Origin: Catonella morbi ATCC 51271
GTDB lineage: Bacteria; Bacillota; Clostridia; Lachnospirales; Lachnospiraceae
Reading direction: 5' to 3'
Assembly (NCBI RefSeq): GCF_000160035.2
Contig: NZ_KI535367.1
Span: 186,001 to 250,000 of the forward strand
DNA: 64,000 nucleotides
Shown: in pieces, positions 39,490 to 46,785 of the stretch
Position numbering within the stretch: the first letter of the stretch is position 1
Layout of the letters: the number at the start of each line of letters is the position of its first letter
Program-made: the position numbers and the translations under genes
The notes under the pieces: generated by a model
Seen by the model: only the letters and a program-made list of their open reading frames with translations
The model's database searches: none
What the model was told of the DNA's origin: nothing

Positions 39490-39752
39490 TGTATAATATT
39501 GTTTATACAAAGAAAGCCATTAATGATATACCAAAGCTAAAAAATGTGAAGTTAGATAAAAAAACAAGAGCCCTCATAGAGATTATTAAAGAAAATCCGT
39601 ATAAAACACCGCCGTCCTATGAAAAGCTGATGGGAGACTTAACCGGTGCATATTCAAGGCGTATCAATATCAAACACAGGCTGGCATATGAGGTTTTAGA
39701 AGAAGAAAAGATTGTTAAGATAATTAGTTTATGGACGCATTATGATTTTTAA
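39489..39752 (+). CDS. yoeB: YoeB/Txe-family toxin, ribosome-dependent RNase
   Basis: 87 residues. YTKKAINDIPKLKNVKL, then LTGAYSRRINIKHRLAYEV and the C-terminal WTHYDF are the Txe/YoeB pattern; the C-terminal His-Tyr and the Arg-rich strand belong to the active site. Cleaves mRNA in the ribosomal A site when free of antitoxin. ATG overlaps the antitoxin stop. Confidence 0.92.
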   Translation: MYNIVYTKKAINDIPKLKNVKLDKKTRALIEIIKENPYKTPPSYEKLMGDLTGAYSRRINIKHRLAYEVLEEEKIVKIISLWTHYDF

Positions 39753-39793
39753 TAATTAACCCCCAATTTGGTCTAAATTTAAGTATAATCCCC

Positions 39794-39822
39794 TTGCATT
39801 TTCTATAAATATAGTATATAAT
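39794..39822 (+). promoter_or_regulatory. Promoter TTGCAT-17-TATAAT of the 32-codon gene
   Basis: TTGCAT (39794-39799), 17-bp spacer, TATAAT (39817-39822), then about 75 nt of leader to the small ORF at 39905. Confidence 0.75.
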
Positions 39823-39904
39823 ATAAATGAGATTGAAAATCATTTGCAAATCATAAGAAAAAAATATTATAGCTTATAAAGAAATTGTGCAAGGGGGTAT
39901 GGAT

Positions 39905-40003
39905 ATGAGTGAAGCGTTTGTAAAAAGAAGAATAATCAGAGGTTTAGTCCTTGCAGCACTTGCTATAGTTGTAAATCTGTTGGCGGGTTCGATTTTGATA
40001 TAA
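39905..40003 (+). CDS. 32-residue membrane peptide gene with its own promoter and terminator
   Basis: MSEAFVKRR at the front is basic, followed by a single hydrophobic helix IIRGLVLAALAIVVNLL and AGSILI to the stop at 40001. AAGGGGG is seven bases before the ATG. A consensus promoter lies upstream and a strong terminator begins 18 bp after the stop. This complete unit supports a real expressed small protein, although an sRNA is possible. I know of no family for it. It sits between two toxin-antitoxin modules. Confidence 0.6.
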   Translation: MSEAFVKRRIIRGLVLAALAIVVNLLAGSILI

Positions 40004-40020
40004 TACATTAATTCCTGACA

Positions 40021-40070
40021 AAAGGCTCATGGCAGTAACAAAAGAGTTATTGCTATGGGCTTTTTTGTTT
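40021..40070 (+). terminator. Rho-independent terminator of the small membrane-peptide gene
   Basis: AAAGGCTCATGGCAGTAAC (40021-40039) pairs with GTTATTGCTATGGGCTTTT (40046-40064) with wobbles, 6-nt loop, then TTTTTTGTTTT. Confidence 0.88.
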
Positions 40071-40200
40071 TCTATAAAATTCTGCCGGAATTTCCCTGTA
40101 AACAGAAACCAATCTAAAAGCTGCATAAATCGTGAGATGGAAGTTAGACTTGTGCATATTTTATCAAATTTATTAAAAATATAATGAAAAACAAATGTCC

Positions 40201-40237
40201 TTGACTTATACATATATAATACTTATAATATAAGTAT
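40201..40237 (+). promoter_or_regulatory. Promoter and operator of brnTA
   Basis: TTGACT (40201-40206), 17 bp, TATAAT (40224-40229). The inverted repeat ATACTTATAATATAAGTAT (40219-40237; 8-bp arms, 3-bp spacer) overlaps the -10, a natural site for repression by the BrnT-BrnA complex. Confidence 0.87.
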
Positions 40238-40259
40238 AGTTCAAAAGGTGGTACAAAAT

Positions 40260-40541
40260 TTGAAGTTTGAGTGGGACGAAAATAAGAACGAGATAAATCA
40301 AAGAAAACATGGAATTTCATTCGATGAGGTTACATCAGTATTTAGAGATACTTTTGCTATTGTATTTGATGATCCGGATCATTCAGATAACGAGGAACGT
40401 TTTCTGATAATCGGAACAAGTGATGAAAGAGGTATTTGTCTGGTAAGTCATTGTTATAGAGGACAAGACCAGGTAATAAGAATAATATCTGCAAGAAAAG
40501 CTACTAAGACAGAACGCAATATTTATGAAGAGGGAATCTGA
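40260..40541 (+). CDS. brnT: BrnT-family toxin
   Basis: 93 residues from TTG 40260 (MKFEWDENKNEINQRKHGISF, the normal BrnT start); an upstream GTG at 40248 would overlap the ribosome site AAAGGTGG. KHGISFDEV, DPDHSDNEERF and the C-terminal RIISARKATKTERN are BrnT hallmarks of this RelE-like mRNase. 14 bp to brnA. Confidence 0.92.
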   Translation: MKFEWDENKNEINQRKHGISFDEVTSVFRDTFAIVFDDPDHSDNEERFLIIGTSDERGICLVSHCYRGQDQVIRIISARKATKTERNIYEEGI

Positions 40542-40555
40542 GAGGAGACTGTACT

Positions 40556-40771
40556 ATGAGAGAAGAATATGATATAAAGAACTTAAACCCAAGAAAAAAT
40601 CCTTATGCAAAGTTTTTAAAAAAGCAAGTAACAATAAACCTTGATGAAGACACTATAGCCTATTTTAAAGCTCAATCGGAGAGTGCAGGTATACCATATC
40701 AGACATTGATTAATCTATATCTTAGAGATTGTGTAGTAAAAAAACGTCAGATTGAGGTATCCTGGACTTAA
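40556..40771 (+). CDS. brnA: BrnA-family antitoxin
   Basis: 71 residues. NPYAKFLKKQVTINLDEDTIAYFKAQSESAGIPYQTLINLYLRD is a ribbon-helix-helix DNA-binding region of BrnA. It lies immediately after brnT, the order typical of this family (toxin first). GAGAGGAG ribosome site. Together with BrnT it should repress the promoter at 40201. Confidence 0.9.
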   Translation: MREEYDIKNLNPRKNPYAKFLKKQVTINLDEDTIAYFKAQSESAGIPYQTLINLYLRDCVVKKRQIEVSWT

Positions 40772-40826
40772 AGAAGGATGAAAAGAAAAACTTCCACTCT
40801 CCATTTTTGCGTTAATATGCGCTACT

Positions 40827-41810
40827 TTAGCTATATACATTTACTAATATCTGCATGGCTTCTTTTTCCTGTACCGAGATTTTTTTCATCTTTTCTGAAG
40901 CTTCTAAAATATAGTTTCTGTTATTGGTATCAGATACTTTTTCAAATAGAGCAATAACTTCTTCCCAATTTTTAGCAATCTCAATAAACGATAAATATGC
41001 AAGCTTTATCGTTTCATTATTTGTTAAATCATAGGCTTCTTTTAGAAAATCACGATATAAATTTCTAAATATTGCTCCTCCAGTCCCTGCCTTTTCCATT
41101 AACATAGCAGTCATCTTAAAATCATATTCAACACTTTTTGAATTGTCAAACCATTTGATGATTTCATCACTCGCTTTATAAATGCCATTATATGTCAGAT
41201 TCTTTATTGATGGATTTAAATACGTTACGGCATTATTGTGTATTGCAGATAAAATAGCCGTTTTTATAGGTAATATTTCTGCTTTTTTTTCGATTACATA
41301 AAATAAGTTTTTAGATGACATGGAACCTTTTTCGTTTCGTGCCTGCTCTAAACTCGCTAAAGAACTGCTTACTTCACATCCTTGTTGTGCAGTATCAACT
41401 AAAAAAGCATTCTTATCATCATATCCAACTATAGCAACATAGTGTCCGGCAAAATGAATTGGATTTGTAAAATATTCCAAGTGATAGCAATCTAGCTTTA
41501 GACCAACTGCCTGCCCTCTGTCCAATAATCCTTTGACAGATTTCCAGGCTTTATCCTTTGAAGAAGTTTCCCTTACATCAAGGCTTAATCCCAAATTTTT
41601 TACTATATTGCGTGTCAATAAATCAGGTTTAATTCTCCCACCTATGAATGGTGTATTCATGGATTTCATATTCCAAAGAACAAATCCCAGACCTTCTCCT
41701 AAGCCAAATAACATCGGCTCACTTAATTCAATACCGAGCTGATTCAAGAGAGTTCCTGTTGCGGTAGTTTCACAATGCTGGCCTACGAATGGTTTCACAT
41801 CTAGCTTCAT
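40827..41810 (-). CDS. BtrH-like N-terminal domain protein
   Basis: 327 residues from the ATG at 41810, which has GGGAGGAG upstream. LDVKPFVGQHCETTATGTLLNQLG starts a papain-like/C39-like BtrH N-terminal domain with the cysteine near residue 12 and the histidine in HFAGHYVAIVGYDD. The C-terminal half resembles DUF4872. BtrH in butirosin synthesis moves a protected acyl group; here the partner is a PadR/GyrI-like operon, so a resistance or small-molecule tailoring role is possible. Ends close to brnA in a convergent arrangement. Function unknown. Confidence 0.7.
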   Translation of the reverse strand: MKLDVKPFVGQHCETTATGTLLNQLGIELSEPMLFGLGEGLGFVLWNMKSMNTPFIGGRIKPDLLTRNIVKNLGLSLDVRETSSKDKAWKSVKGLLDRGQAVGLKLDCYHLEYFTNPIHFAGHYVAIVGYDDKNAFLVDTAQQGCEVSSSLASLEQARNEKGSMSSKNLFYVIEKKAEILPIKTAILSAIHNNAVTYLNPSIKNLTYNGIYKASDEIIKWFDNSKSVEYDFKMTAMLMEKAGTGGAIFRNLYRDFLKEAYDLTNNETIKLAYLSFIEIAKNWEEVIALFEKVSDTNNRNYILEASEKMKKISVQEKEAMQILVNVYS

Positions 41811-41838
41811 ATGCTCTCCTCCCAAAAATCAAATTTCA

Positions 41839-42363
41839 TTATGGTTGCAAAGCCTCAATTTCAGATTCTAACCAATTTAACTCAGATTGAAGCATAACCA
41901 GAGCAAAGCTGAATAATTGTCTGGCAGAGCGTGGTGCGTTTTTTTCTGCTGATTTCTGTATTTTCAAGGCCTGTAAATCTTCCTCCAGTGTCTTTTTTCG
42001 CTCTGTAAATACTTCTATCAACTCCTTAGAAGATAGTCTTTGGCTGTTAGACAAGGCAGTCATAAAATGTGAGTTTGCCGGTTGACGGTCTATTAAGCGA
42101 TGACGCGTTTTTTCTGCCAGAACTGTTGAACCCGACTTTGTAATGTTATACTCTTTCTTATCTTTTCCCTTAGTCGGTACACTCTCAGCCAGACCTTTAT
42201 TCTCTAGTTTTTCAAGGATATAATAAATTGATGAAAAACCTACGTCTGTCCATTTTCTCATCCCTCTTTCTTCAATCAATTTTTCAATCTGGTAGCCATG
42301 GCGCGGTTGTTCTGCCAATATACCGAGGATTAGCTCCTCGGTTAAGGATGTTCTGATAGTCAT
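41839..42363 (-). CDS. PadR-family transcriptional regulator
   Basis: 174 residues. LTEELILGILAEQPRHGYQIEKLIEERGMRKW...SSIYYILEKLENKGLAES is a winged-helix PadR domain, followed by a long C-terminal helix for dimerisation. Probably a repressor of its own operon, acting at the palindromes 43033 and 43062. AGGAG precedes the ATG. Twelve bases separate it from the GyrI-like gene upstream in transcription. Confidence 0.93.
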   Translation of the reverse strand: MTIRTSLTEELILGILAEQPRHGYQIEKLIEERGMRKWTDVGFSSIYYILEKLENKGLAESVPTKGKDKKEYNITKSGSTVLAEKTRHRLIDRQPANSHFMTALSNSQRLSSKELIEVFTERKKTLEEDLQALKIQKSAEKNAPRSARQLFSFALVMLQSELNWLESEIEALQP

Positions 42364-42374
42364 TTTATATTCTC

Positions 42375-43007
42375 CTATTTCTTTTTAATTGGATGTCTGA
42401 TAATAGTTTTTAGTTTGGCAGGTTCCGTTTTGCGAAAATCACTGATATAGATTTCATGATGCATACGCTCATCTGTAATATCCGGTTGATATCCCTCATT
42501 TTCTATATAAGCATGCATTTTTTCAACCGTTATAGGTTCATCATTATAAGGGCCAATATGTAAACATTGAACACAGAGGCCTTCGTCATAATTTAAGTAT
42601 TCCACCTTAGAAAAATCCATTTTCTTCTTAGTTGTCACTTGATGAATAGCCCAGTCAAAATTTTCTTTACTTACGAAATCCGGCAGACGAAGGAGAGAGA
42701 TAAATCGAAAATCGTTTTTACGTTCATAATCAACTCCCTTGATGCCTTCCTGCCACCAAAAACCTTCTAATGGCGGGACAACAAAATCAAAGTAGCCCTC
42801 CATGCGATAATTTGTATTTTTACTCATCTTAATGGCATAGGCAAGCGGGTAAAGCAAGTTAATGGCTTGCTTATACTCGCCACCTTCCTCGTTCGGATTC
42901 CCCTTACCTCGAACTGTCAAAAAATTCATTTTGGGAATCTTAACAATTGTCGGGATAGTCTTAGTTGGATAATACTCCTTAAATTCTTTCTTAAAATCAA
43001 AAGCCAT
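42375..43007 (-). CDS. GyrI-like small-molecule-binding protein
   Basis: 210 residues. The fold of two SHS2 repeats (NFLTVRGKGNPNEEGGEYKQAI and HIGPYNDEPITVEKMHAYIE) matches stand-alone GyrI-like domain proteins, many with substituted 210-residue length. Such proteins bind or hydrolyse amphipathic compounds. AGGAGG is just before the ATG. First gene of the operon gyrI-like, padR, btrH-like. Confidence 0.85.
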   Translation of the reverse strand: MAFDFKKEFKEYYPTKTIPTIVKIPKMNFLTVRGKGNPNEEGGEYKQAINLLYPLAYAIKMSKNTNYRMEGYFDFVVPPLEGFWWQEGIKGVDYERKNDFRFISLLRLPDFVSKENFDWAIHQVTTKKKMDFSKVEYLNYDEGLCVQCLHIGPYNDEPITVEKMHAYIENEGYQPDITDERMHHEIYISDFRKTEPAKLKTIIRHPIKKK

Positions 43008-43032
43008 TTTGCTTTCCTCCTTTTGCTGTTAT

Positions 43033-43050
43033 TATTCTATTACTAGAATA
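43033..43050. promoter_or_regulatory. PadR-type operator copy 1
   Basis: TATTCTATTACTAGAATA: 7-bp perfect inverted arms (TATTCTA/TAGAATA) around 4 bp. Copy 2 is centred 29 bp away. Lies between the gyrI-like promoter and start codon. Confidence 0.8.
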
Positions 43051-43061
43051 GTGACTAATGA

Positions 43062-43079
43062 TATTCTATCACTAGAATA
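43062..43079. promoter_or_regulatory. PadR-type operator copy 2
   Basis: TATTCTATCACTAGAATA, same inverted arms as copy 1 (8 bp if one base is added at each side). It overlaps the predicted -10 of the minus-strand promoter, so binding would block transcription. Confidence 0.82.
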
Positions 43080-43092
43080 TCATTTTGTCAAG
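43063..43092 (-). promoter_or_regulatory. Promoter of GyrI-like/PadR/BtrH-like operon
   Basis: On the minus strand TTGACA (43092-43087) and TAGAAT (43068-43063), 18-bp spacer, about 56 bp before the start codon. Confidence 0.8.
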
Positions 43093-43110
43093 AAAAGTAA
43101 AAATCAGTAA

Positions 43111-43134
43111 TCAACACACCCATCAACACACCCA
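43111..43134. repeat. Tandem duplication of TCAACACACCCA
   Basis: Two exact adjacent 12-bp copies in the divergent gap between the PadR operon and hisC, upstream of the hisC promoter. Function unknown. Confidence 0.85.
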
Positions 43135-43158
43135 TTTGCCGTTTGTATAATAAAATAC

Positions 43159-43187
43159 TTGACACAAACTTAAGCTAAGGTTATAAT
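43159..43187 (+). promoter_or_regulatory. Promoter of the histidine operon
   Basis: TTGACA (43159-43164), 17-bp spacer, TATAAT (43182-43187), both perfect consensus hexamers. Only about 60 nt remain before hisC, too short for a T-box or attenuator leader. Confidence 0.93.
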
Positions 43188-43249
43188 AATAAAAATTTTA
43201 ATACTTTAGCAAGGTAGAGTGATAATAAATGAAAGCAAAGAGGTAGCCT

Positions 43250-44308
43250 ATGTCCAAGTTTTTTAATAAATACTATGAAAGCCTTACACCCTATGTACCG
43301 GGAGAACAGCCCCAGGATAAAACATATATAAAGCTGAATACCAATGAATCTCCGTTTCCGCCGGCTTACAGCCTAAATAGAAATTTTGATATGGAGCTTG
43401 TTGAAGGACTGAAGTTCTATTCAGATCCAGAGGTCAAAGAGCTGAAACAGGCTATAGCTGAGTACTATAACTTGGATTACAGTGAAGTAATTATAGGAAA
43501 CGGTTCGGATGAATGTCTTTATTACAGTTTTATGGCATTCGGTGAAAACGGAATGAGTTTTCCTGATATCACCTACGGTTTCTACAGGGTATACGCTGAT
43601 ATAAATCATATAAAGGCAAATATTATTCCTCTTAAAGAAGATTTTTTAATTGATACAGAAGACTATAAGAATCTCGGAACGGCAATAATTATAGCCAATC
43701 CGAATGCACCTACGGGACTGATGCTAAGCCTTACAGAGATAAGGGAAATATTAGAAAACAATAAGAATAATGTAGTAATCATAGATGAGGCTTATATAGA
43801 CTTTGCTGATGAGAGCTCGGCAGTCAGACTGATACCGGAGTATGACAACCTCCTTGTTATTCAGACATTTTCAAAATCACGTTCTCTGGCAGGAGCAAGG
43901 GTTGGTTTTGCAATGGGAAAGGCAGAGCTTATAGCAGACCTTGAAAGAATTAAATTTTCCACCAATCCATACAATGTAAATACTGTTTCAATGAAAATGG
44001 CGGTAGAAGGGATAAAAAACATCAACTATTTTAAAGAGAATTGTGATAAGATAAAAGCAAACAGAGAATTTGTGGGAAATGAACTTATGAAACTGGGTTT
44101 TGAAGTTTTAGCTTCTAAGGCTAATTTCCTGTTTGCAAGGTCAGATAAAATAAGCGGAATTAAACTTTATGAAAAGCTAAAAGAAAATGGCATCTTAGTA
44201 AGACATTTTAACGAAGAGAGGATAAAAGAATTTAATAGGATAACCATTGGCAGTATGGAAGATATGAAAATACTTATTGGAAAAATAAAAGTAATTTTGC
44301 AGGAATGA
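43250..44308 (+). CDS. hisC: Histidinol-phosphate aminotransferase
   Basis: 352 residues, PLP enzyme of histidine synthesis that transaminates imidazole-acetol phosphate. IKLNTNESPFPP at the N-terminus, NPNAPTG, the aspartate in IIDEAYIDF and the Schiff-base lysine in TFSKSRSLAGARVGFAMG are all present. First gene of the operon; AGAGGTAG upstream. The dispersed repeat copy B follows it. Confidence 0.96.
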   Translation: MSKFFNKYYESLTPYVPGEQPQDKTYIKLNTNESPFPPAYSLNRNFDMELVEGLKFYSDPEVKELKQAIAEYYNLDYSEVIIGNGSDECLYYSFMAFGENGMSFPDITYGFYRVYADINHIKANIIPLKEDFLIDTEDYKNLGTAIIIANPNAPTGLMLSLTEIREILENNKNNVVIIDEAYIDFADESSAVRLIPEYDNLLVIQTFSKSRSLAGARVGFAMGKAELIADLERIKFSTNPYNVNTVSMKMAVEGIKNINYFKENCDKIKANREFVGNELMKLGFEVLASKANFLFARSDKISGIKLYEKLKENGILVRHFNEERIKEFNRITIGSMEDMKILIGKIKVILQE

Positions 44309-44321
44309 AATATATAATATT

Positions 44322-44363
44322 CCCAATTATTCATGCGATAGGTCACAGACCTCTTATTCTGCA
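44322..44363 (-). repeat. Dispersed intergenic repeat, copy B
   Basis: Minus-strand copy of the element also at 46704 and 61516. Conserved points: TGCAGAA, AGGTC-GACCT and TGAATAATTGGG. Lies between hisC and hisB. The AGGTC...GACCT pair can form a small hairpin. Confidence 0.7.
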
Positions 44364-44440
44364 TAGTTCTTGTAGGATGTTCACAAGATGTTGCGTTAAT
44401 AATTTGGGATAAATAATGAGAAAATGAGAGGTATGGAGAT

Positions 44441-45034
44441 ATGAGAAAAGCTGACATAAAGAGAGAAACGGCAGAAACAAAGATAGAACTAAGCCTTGAT
44501 TTGGATGGAAACATAGAAAATTCAGAGATATCAACAGGTGTCGGTTTTTTAGATCATATGCTTACCTTATTTTCAAGATATGCGGGAATTGAGCTTAAAG
44601 TTAAATGTAAAGGAGATACATGGGTAGATGACCACCATAGTGTGGAAGATATAGGTATAGTTTTAGGTCTGGCACTTAAAGATGCTCTGGGGGATAAGAA
44701 AGGTATAGTTCGTTTCGGAGAAGCCTGCCAGCCTATGGATGAAAGCCTTGTACTTACTGCACTTGACATATCGGGCAGGGGAAGATTTTATACTGATTTA
44801 CATTTTCTTACAGAAAAAATAGGGACCTTTGATACCGAGTTGGTTGCCGAGTTTATGACAGCATTTGCAAATAATGCAGGAATTACCCTTCATATCAGAC
44901 AATTTGCAGGCACAAACTCCCACCATATAGCTGAGGCAGCCTTCAAGGGACTTGGCAGAGCCTTACGTGTTGCAGTTTCTACAGACAGCAGATTTAATGA
45001 CAAGATACCTTCTACCAAAGGACTGCTCGGTTAG
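44441..45034 (+). CDS. hisB: Imidazoleglycerol-phosphate dehydratase
   Basis: 197 residues, monofunctional IGPD. The Mn-binding histidine pairs are in DDHHSVEDIGI and TNSHHIAEAAFKGLGRALR. Removes water from imidazole glycerol phosphate. GAGAGGTATGGAG upstream. Followed 19 bp later by hisZ. The phosphatase domain of enteric HisB is absent, and no separate phosphatase is seen in the operon. Confidence 0.97.
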   Translation: MRKADIKRETAETKIELSLDLDGNIENSEISTGVGFLDHMLTLFSRYAGIELKVKCKGDTWVDDHHSVEDIGIVLGLALKDALGDKKGIVRFGEACQPMDESLVLTALDISGRGRFYTDLHFLTEKIGTFDTELVAEFMTAFANNAGITLHIRQFAGTNSHHIAEAAFKGLGRALRVAVSTDSRFNDKIPSTKGLLG

Positions 45035-45053
45035 GGAGGGGAAACGAGGGAAG

Positions 45054-46106
45054 ATGATAAATAAGGAATTAAAAACATTATATGAAGGCTACGGATACAA
45101 AAGATTTAAGATGTCCAAGTTTGAGCCGTACGAACTTTATATAGAAAATAAAGACTTCTTAAATACCAATCAGATTATAACCTTCACCGATTTGGATGGT
45201 GAACTGCTTGCATTAAAGCCTGATGTAACCCTAAGTATAATGAAGTCCGGAGTGGGAAGGGGAAGGATATATTATAACGAGAATATATACCGCCCAAAGG
45301 ACAGGCATTTTAAGGAAATTAAACAATCAGGTATTGAATATATAGGTAAATTAACTACTTACGCAGAAGCTGAAGTTATAGCACTTGCAGCCAAGAGCCT
45401 TAAGCTTTTCGGAAATGATATAAGAATAAGAATCAGTGATGTGTCAATGCTATCAGAAATTTTTGAAAATCTGGCTTTGCCTGAGCTTACCGGAAACCGT
45501 ATATTTCAGCTTTTTGAGTCAAAGAATACCGCCGGCCTTGATATCCTTGTAAATGAAGGAAAACTTGACAGCAAGGCTGCAGAAAAACTTAAAGAGATTT
45601 TGAATCTCTATCTCCCCTTAGAAGAAGGAGTTAATGTACTTGAAAGTAAGGGATTTATAGAAAATGCCACACATATAAAGGAACTTGTAAAGGCTTTGAA
45701 AGCTTTTAATGTACTTGAAAATATCTACCTTGATTTTTCACTTATAAACTCAATGGATTATTATAACGGAATTATTTTCCAGGGAGCTGTTTCAGGTATT
45801 CCGTTCACTGTGCTTTCCGGCGGCAGATATGATAAGCTGGCGGAAAAGATGGGGAAGGAAGTGGGGGCTGTAGGCTTTGCACTGGATTTATCTCTGATTG
45901 AAAATTATAAAGAGGAAAGGGATAAATATGATGTAGACTATCTTATAATTTTCGATGAAGCAGAGGATGAAATTACAAAGGCGGTAAATAAGGTAGAAGA
46001 ATTGATAGAAAAAGGATACAGGGTGCAGCTTGCAGAAAAGTCTGAAGAAGAAATGGCAAAGAGAATCAGGGCTAAGGAAGTACTGGAGTTAAGGAGAATG
46101 ATATGA
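45054..46106 (+). CDS. hisZ: ATP phosphoribosyltransferase regulatory subunit HisZ
   Basis: 350 residues, a HisRS paralogue without aminoacylation, needed by the short HisG. Motif 2 region IYRPKDRHFKEIKQSGIEYIG and motif 3-like SGGRYDKLAEKMG are recognisable. ATG 45054 has GAGGGAAG upstream; the frame is open back to 44952 inside hisB but without ribosome site. The stop overlaps hisG by 4 bp, so HisZ and HisG are coupled. Confidence 0.93.
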   Translation: MINKELKTLYEGYGYKRFKMSKFEPYELYIENKDFLNTNQIITFTDLDGELLALKPDVTLSIMKSGVGRGRIYYNENIYRPKDRHFKEIKQSGIEYIGKLTTYAEAEVIALAAKSLKLFGNDIRIRISDVSMLSEIFENLALPELTGNRIFQLFESKNTAGLDILVNEGKLDSKAAEKLKEILNLYLPLEEGVNVLESKGFIENATHIKELVKALKAFNVLENIYLDFSLINSMDYYNGIIFQGAVSGIPFTVLSGGRYDKLAEKMGKEVGAVGFALDLSLIENYKEERDKYDVDYLIIFDEAEDEITKAVNKVEELIEKGYRVQLAEKSEEEMAKRIRAKEVLELRRMI

Positions 46107-46735
46107 TAAATATAGCTCTTCCCAAAGGAAGAATAGGCAGTAAATCTTACCGCCTTTTAGAACAGGCAGGCTATCCCTGTCCTGAAATTCTGGAACCCAA
46201 CCGCAAGCTTACTTTTGTGAATGAGGAAAAGGGTGTCAGATATTTTTGGGTAAAGCCTTCCGATGTGGCAATTTACGTGGAAAGGGGAGCAGCGGATGTA
46301 GGAGTTTGCGGCGCTGATATACTTAGGGAATATGAGCCTGATGTATACGAACTTCTTGACCTTGGTATAGGAAGGTGTAGGATGTGTGTCTGCGGTGAGA
46401 AGGATTTTTTTGAAAATCCTGAAAAGACACTTAAGATAGCCACCAAATTTCCCAATATTGCAGGAAAATACTATGAGGAAGCAGGAAGGGATATAGATAT
46501 AATTAAGTTAAACGGCTCTATAGAAATAGCTCCCTTACTGGGACTTTCCGATATAATAGTGGATATAGTGGAGACAGGAAATACTCTTCGTGAAAACGGG
46601 CTTGAAGTGCTTGAGGAAATTCTTCCGATAAGTGCAAGGTTTATATGTAACAAGGTAAGTTTCCAATTTAAAAATAAAGAGATTACCCAAATGCGTGATA
46701 AATTATCATACTGTACTGTGCAGAAAATGAGTTAA
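46103..46735 (+). CDS. hisG: ATP phosphoribosyltransferase catalytic subunit, short form
   Basis: 210 residues: first and rate-controlling step of histidine synthesis. INIALPKGRIG, GVCGADIL and IVDIVETGNTLRENGLE (PRPP-binding P-loop) are present; the C-terminal regulatory domain of long HisG is absent, as expected with HisZ. The last codons (KLSYCTVQKMS) lie in copy A of the dispersed repeat, so the C-terminus may be altered. Confidence 0.97.
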   Translation: MINIALPKGRIGSKSYRLLEQAGYPCPEILEPNRKLTFVNEEKGVRYFWVKPSDVAIYVERGAADVGVCGADILREYEPDVYELLDLGIGRCRMCVCGEKDFFENPEKTLKIATKFPNIAGKYYEEAGRDIDIIKLNGSIEIAPLLGLSDIIVDIVETGNTLRENGLEVLEEILPISARFICNKVSFQFKNKEITQMRDKLSYCTVQKMS

Positions 46736-46760
46736 GTGACCTATGTCGTGAATAATTAGG
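46704..46760 (+). repeat. Dispersed intergenic repeat, copy A, overlapping the hisG 3' end
   Basis: Shares TATCATACTGTAC, TGCAGAA and TGAATAATT with copy C (61516) and the core with copy B (44322). It supplies the hisG stop codon and part of the gap before hisD. Confidence 0.72.
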
Positions 46761-46785
46761 GATTATTAAGGGTTAAGGAGCAGCT

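Noticed and set aside
43188-43249. T-box or histidine attenuator before hisC
   Set aside because: Only about 60 nt lie between promoter and ATG, with no terminator hairpin or histidine-rich leader peptide.
44952-45053. Longer hisZ start inside hisB
   Set aside because: No ribosome site; ATG 45054 follows GAGGGAAG and gives the usual HisZ start.
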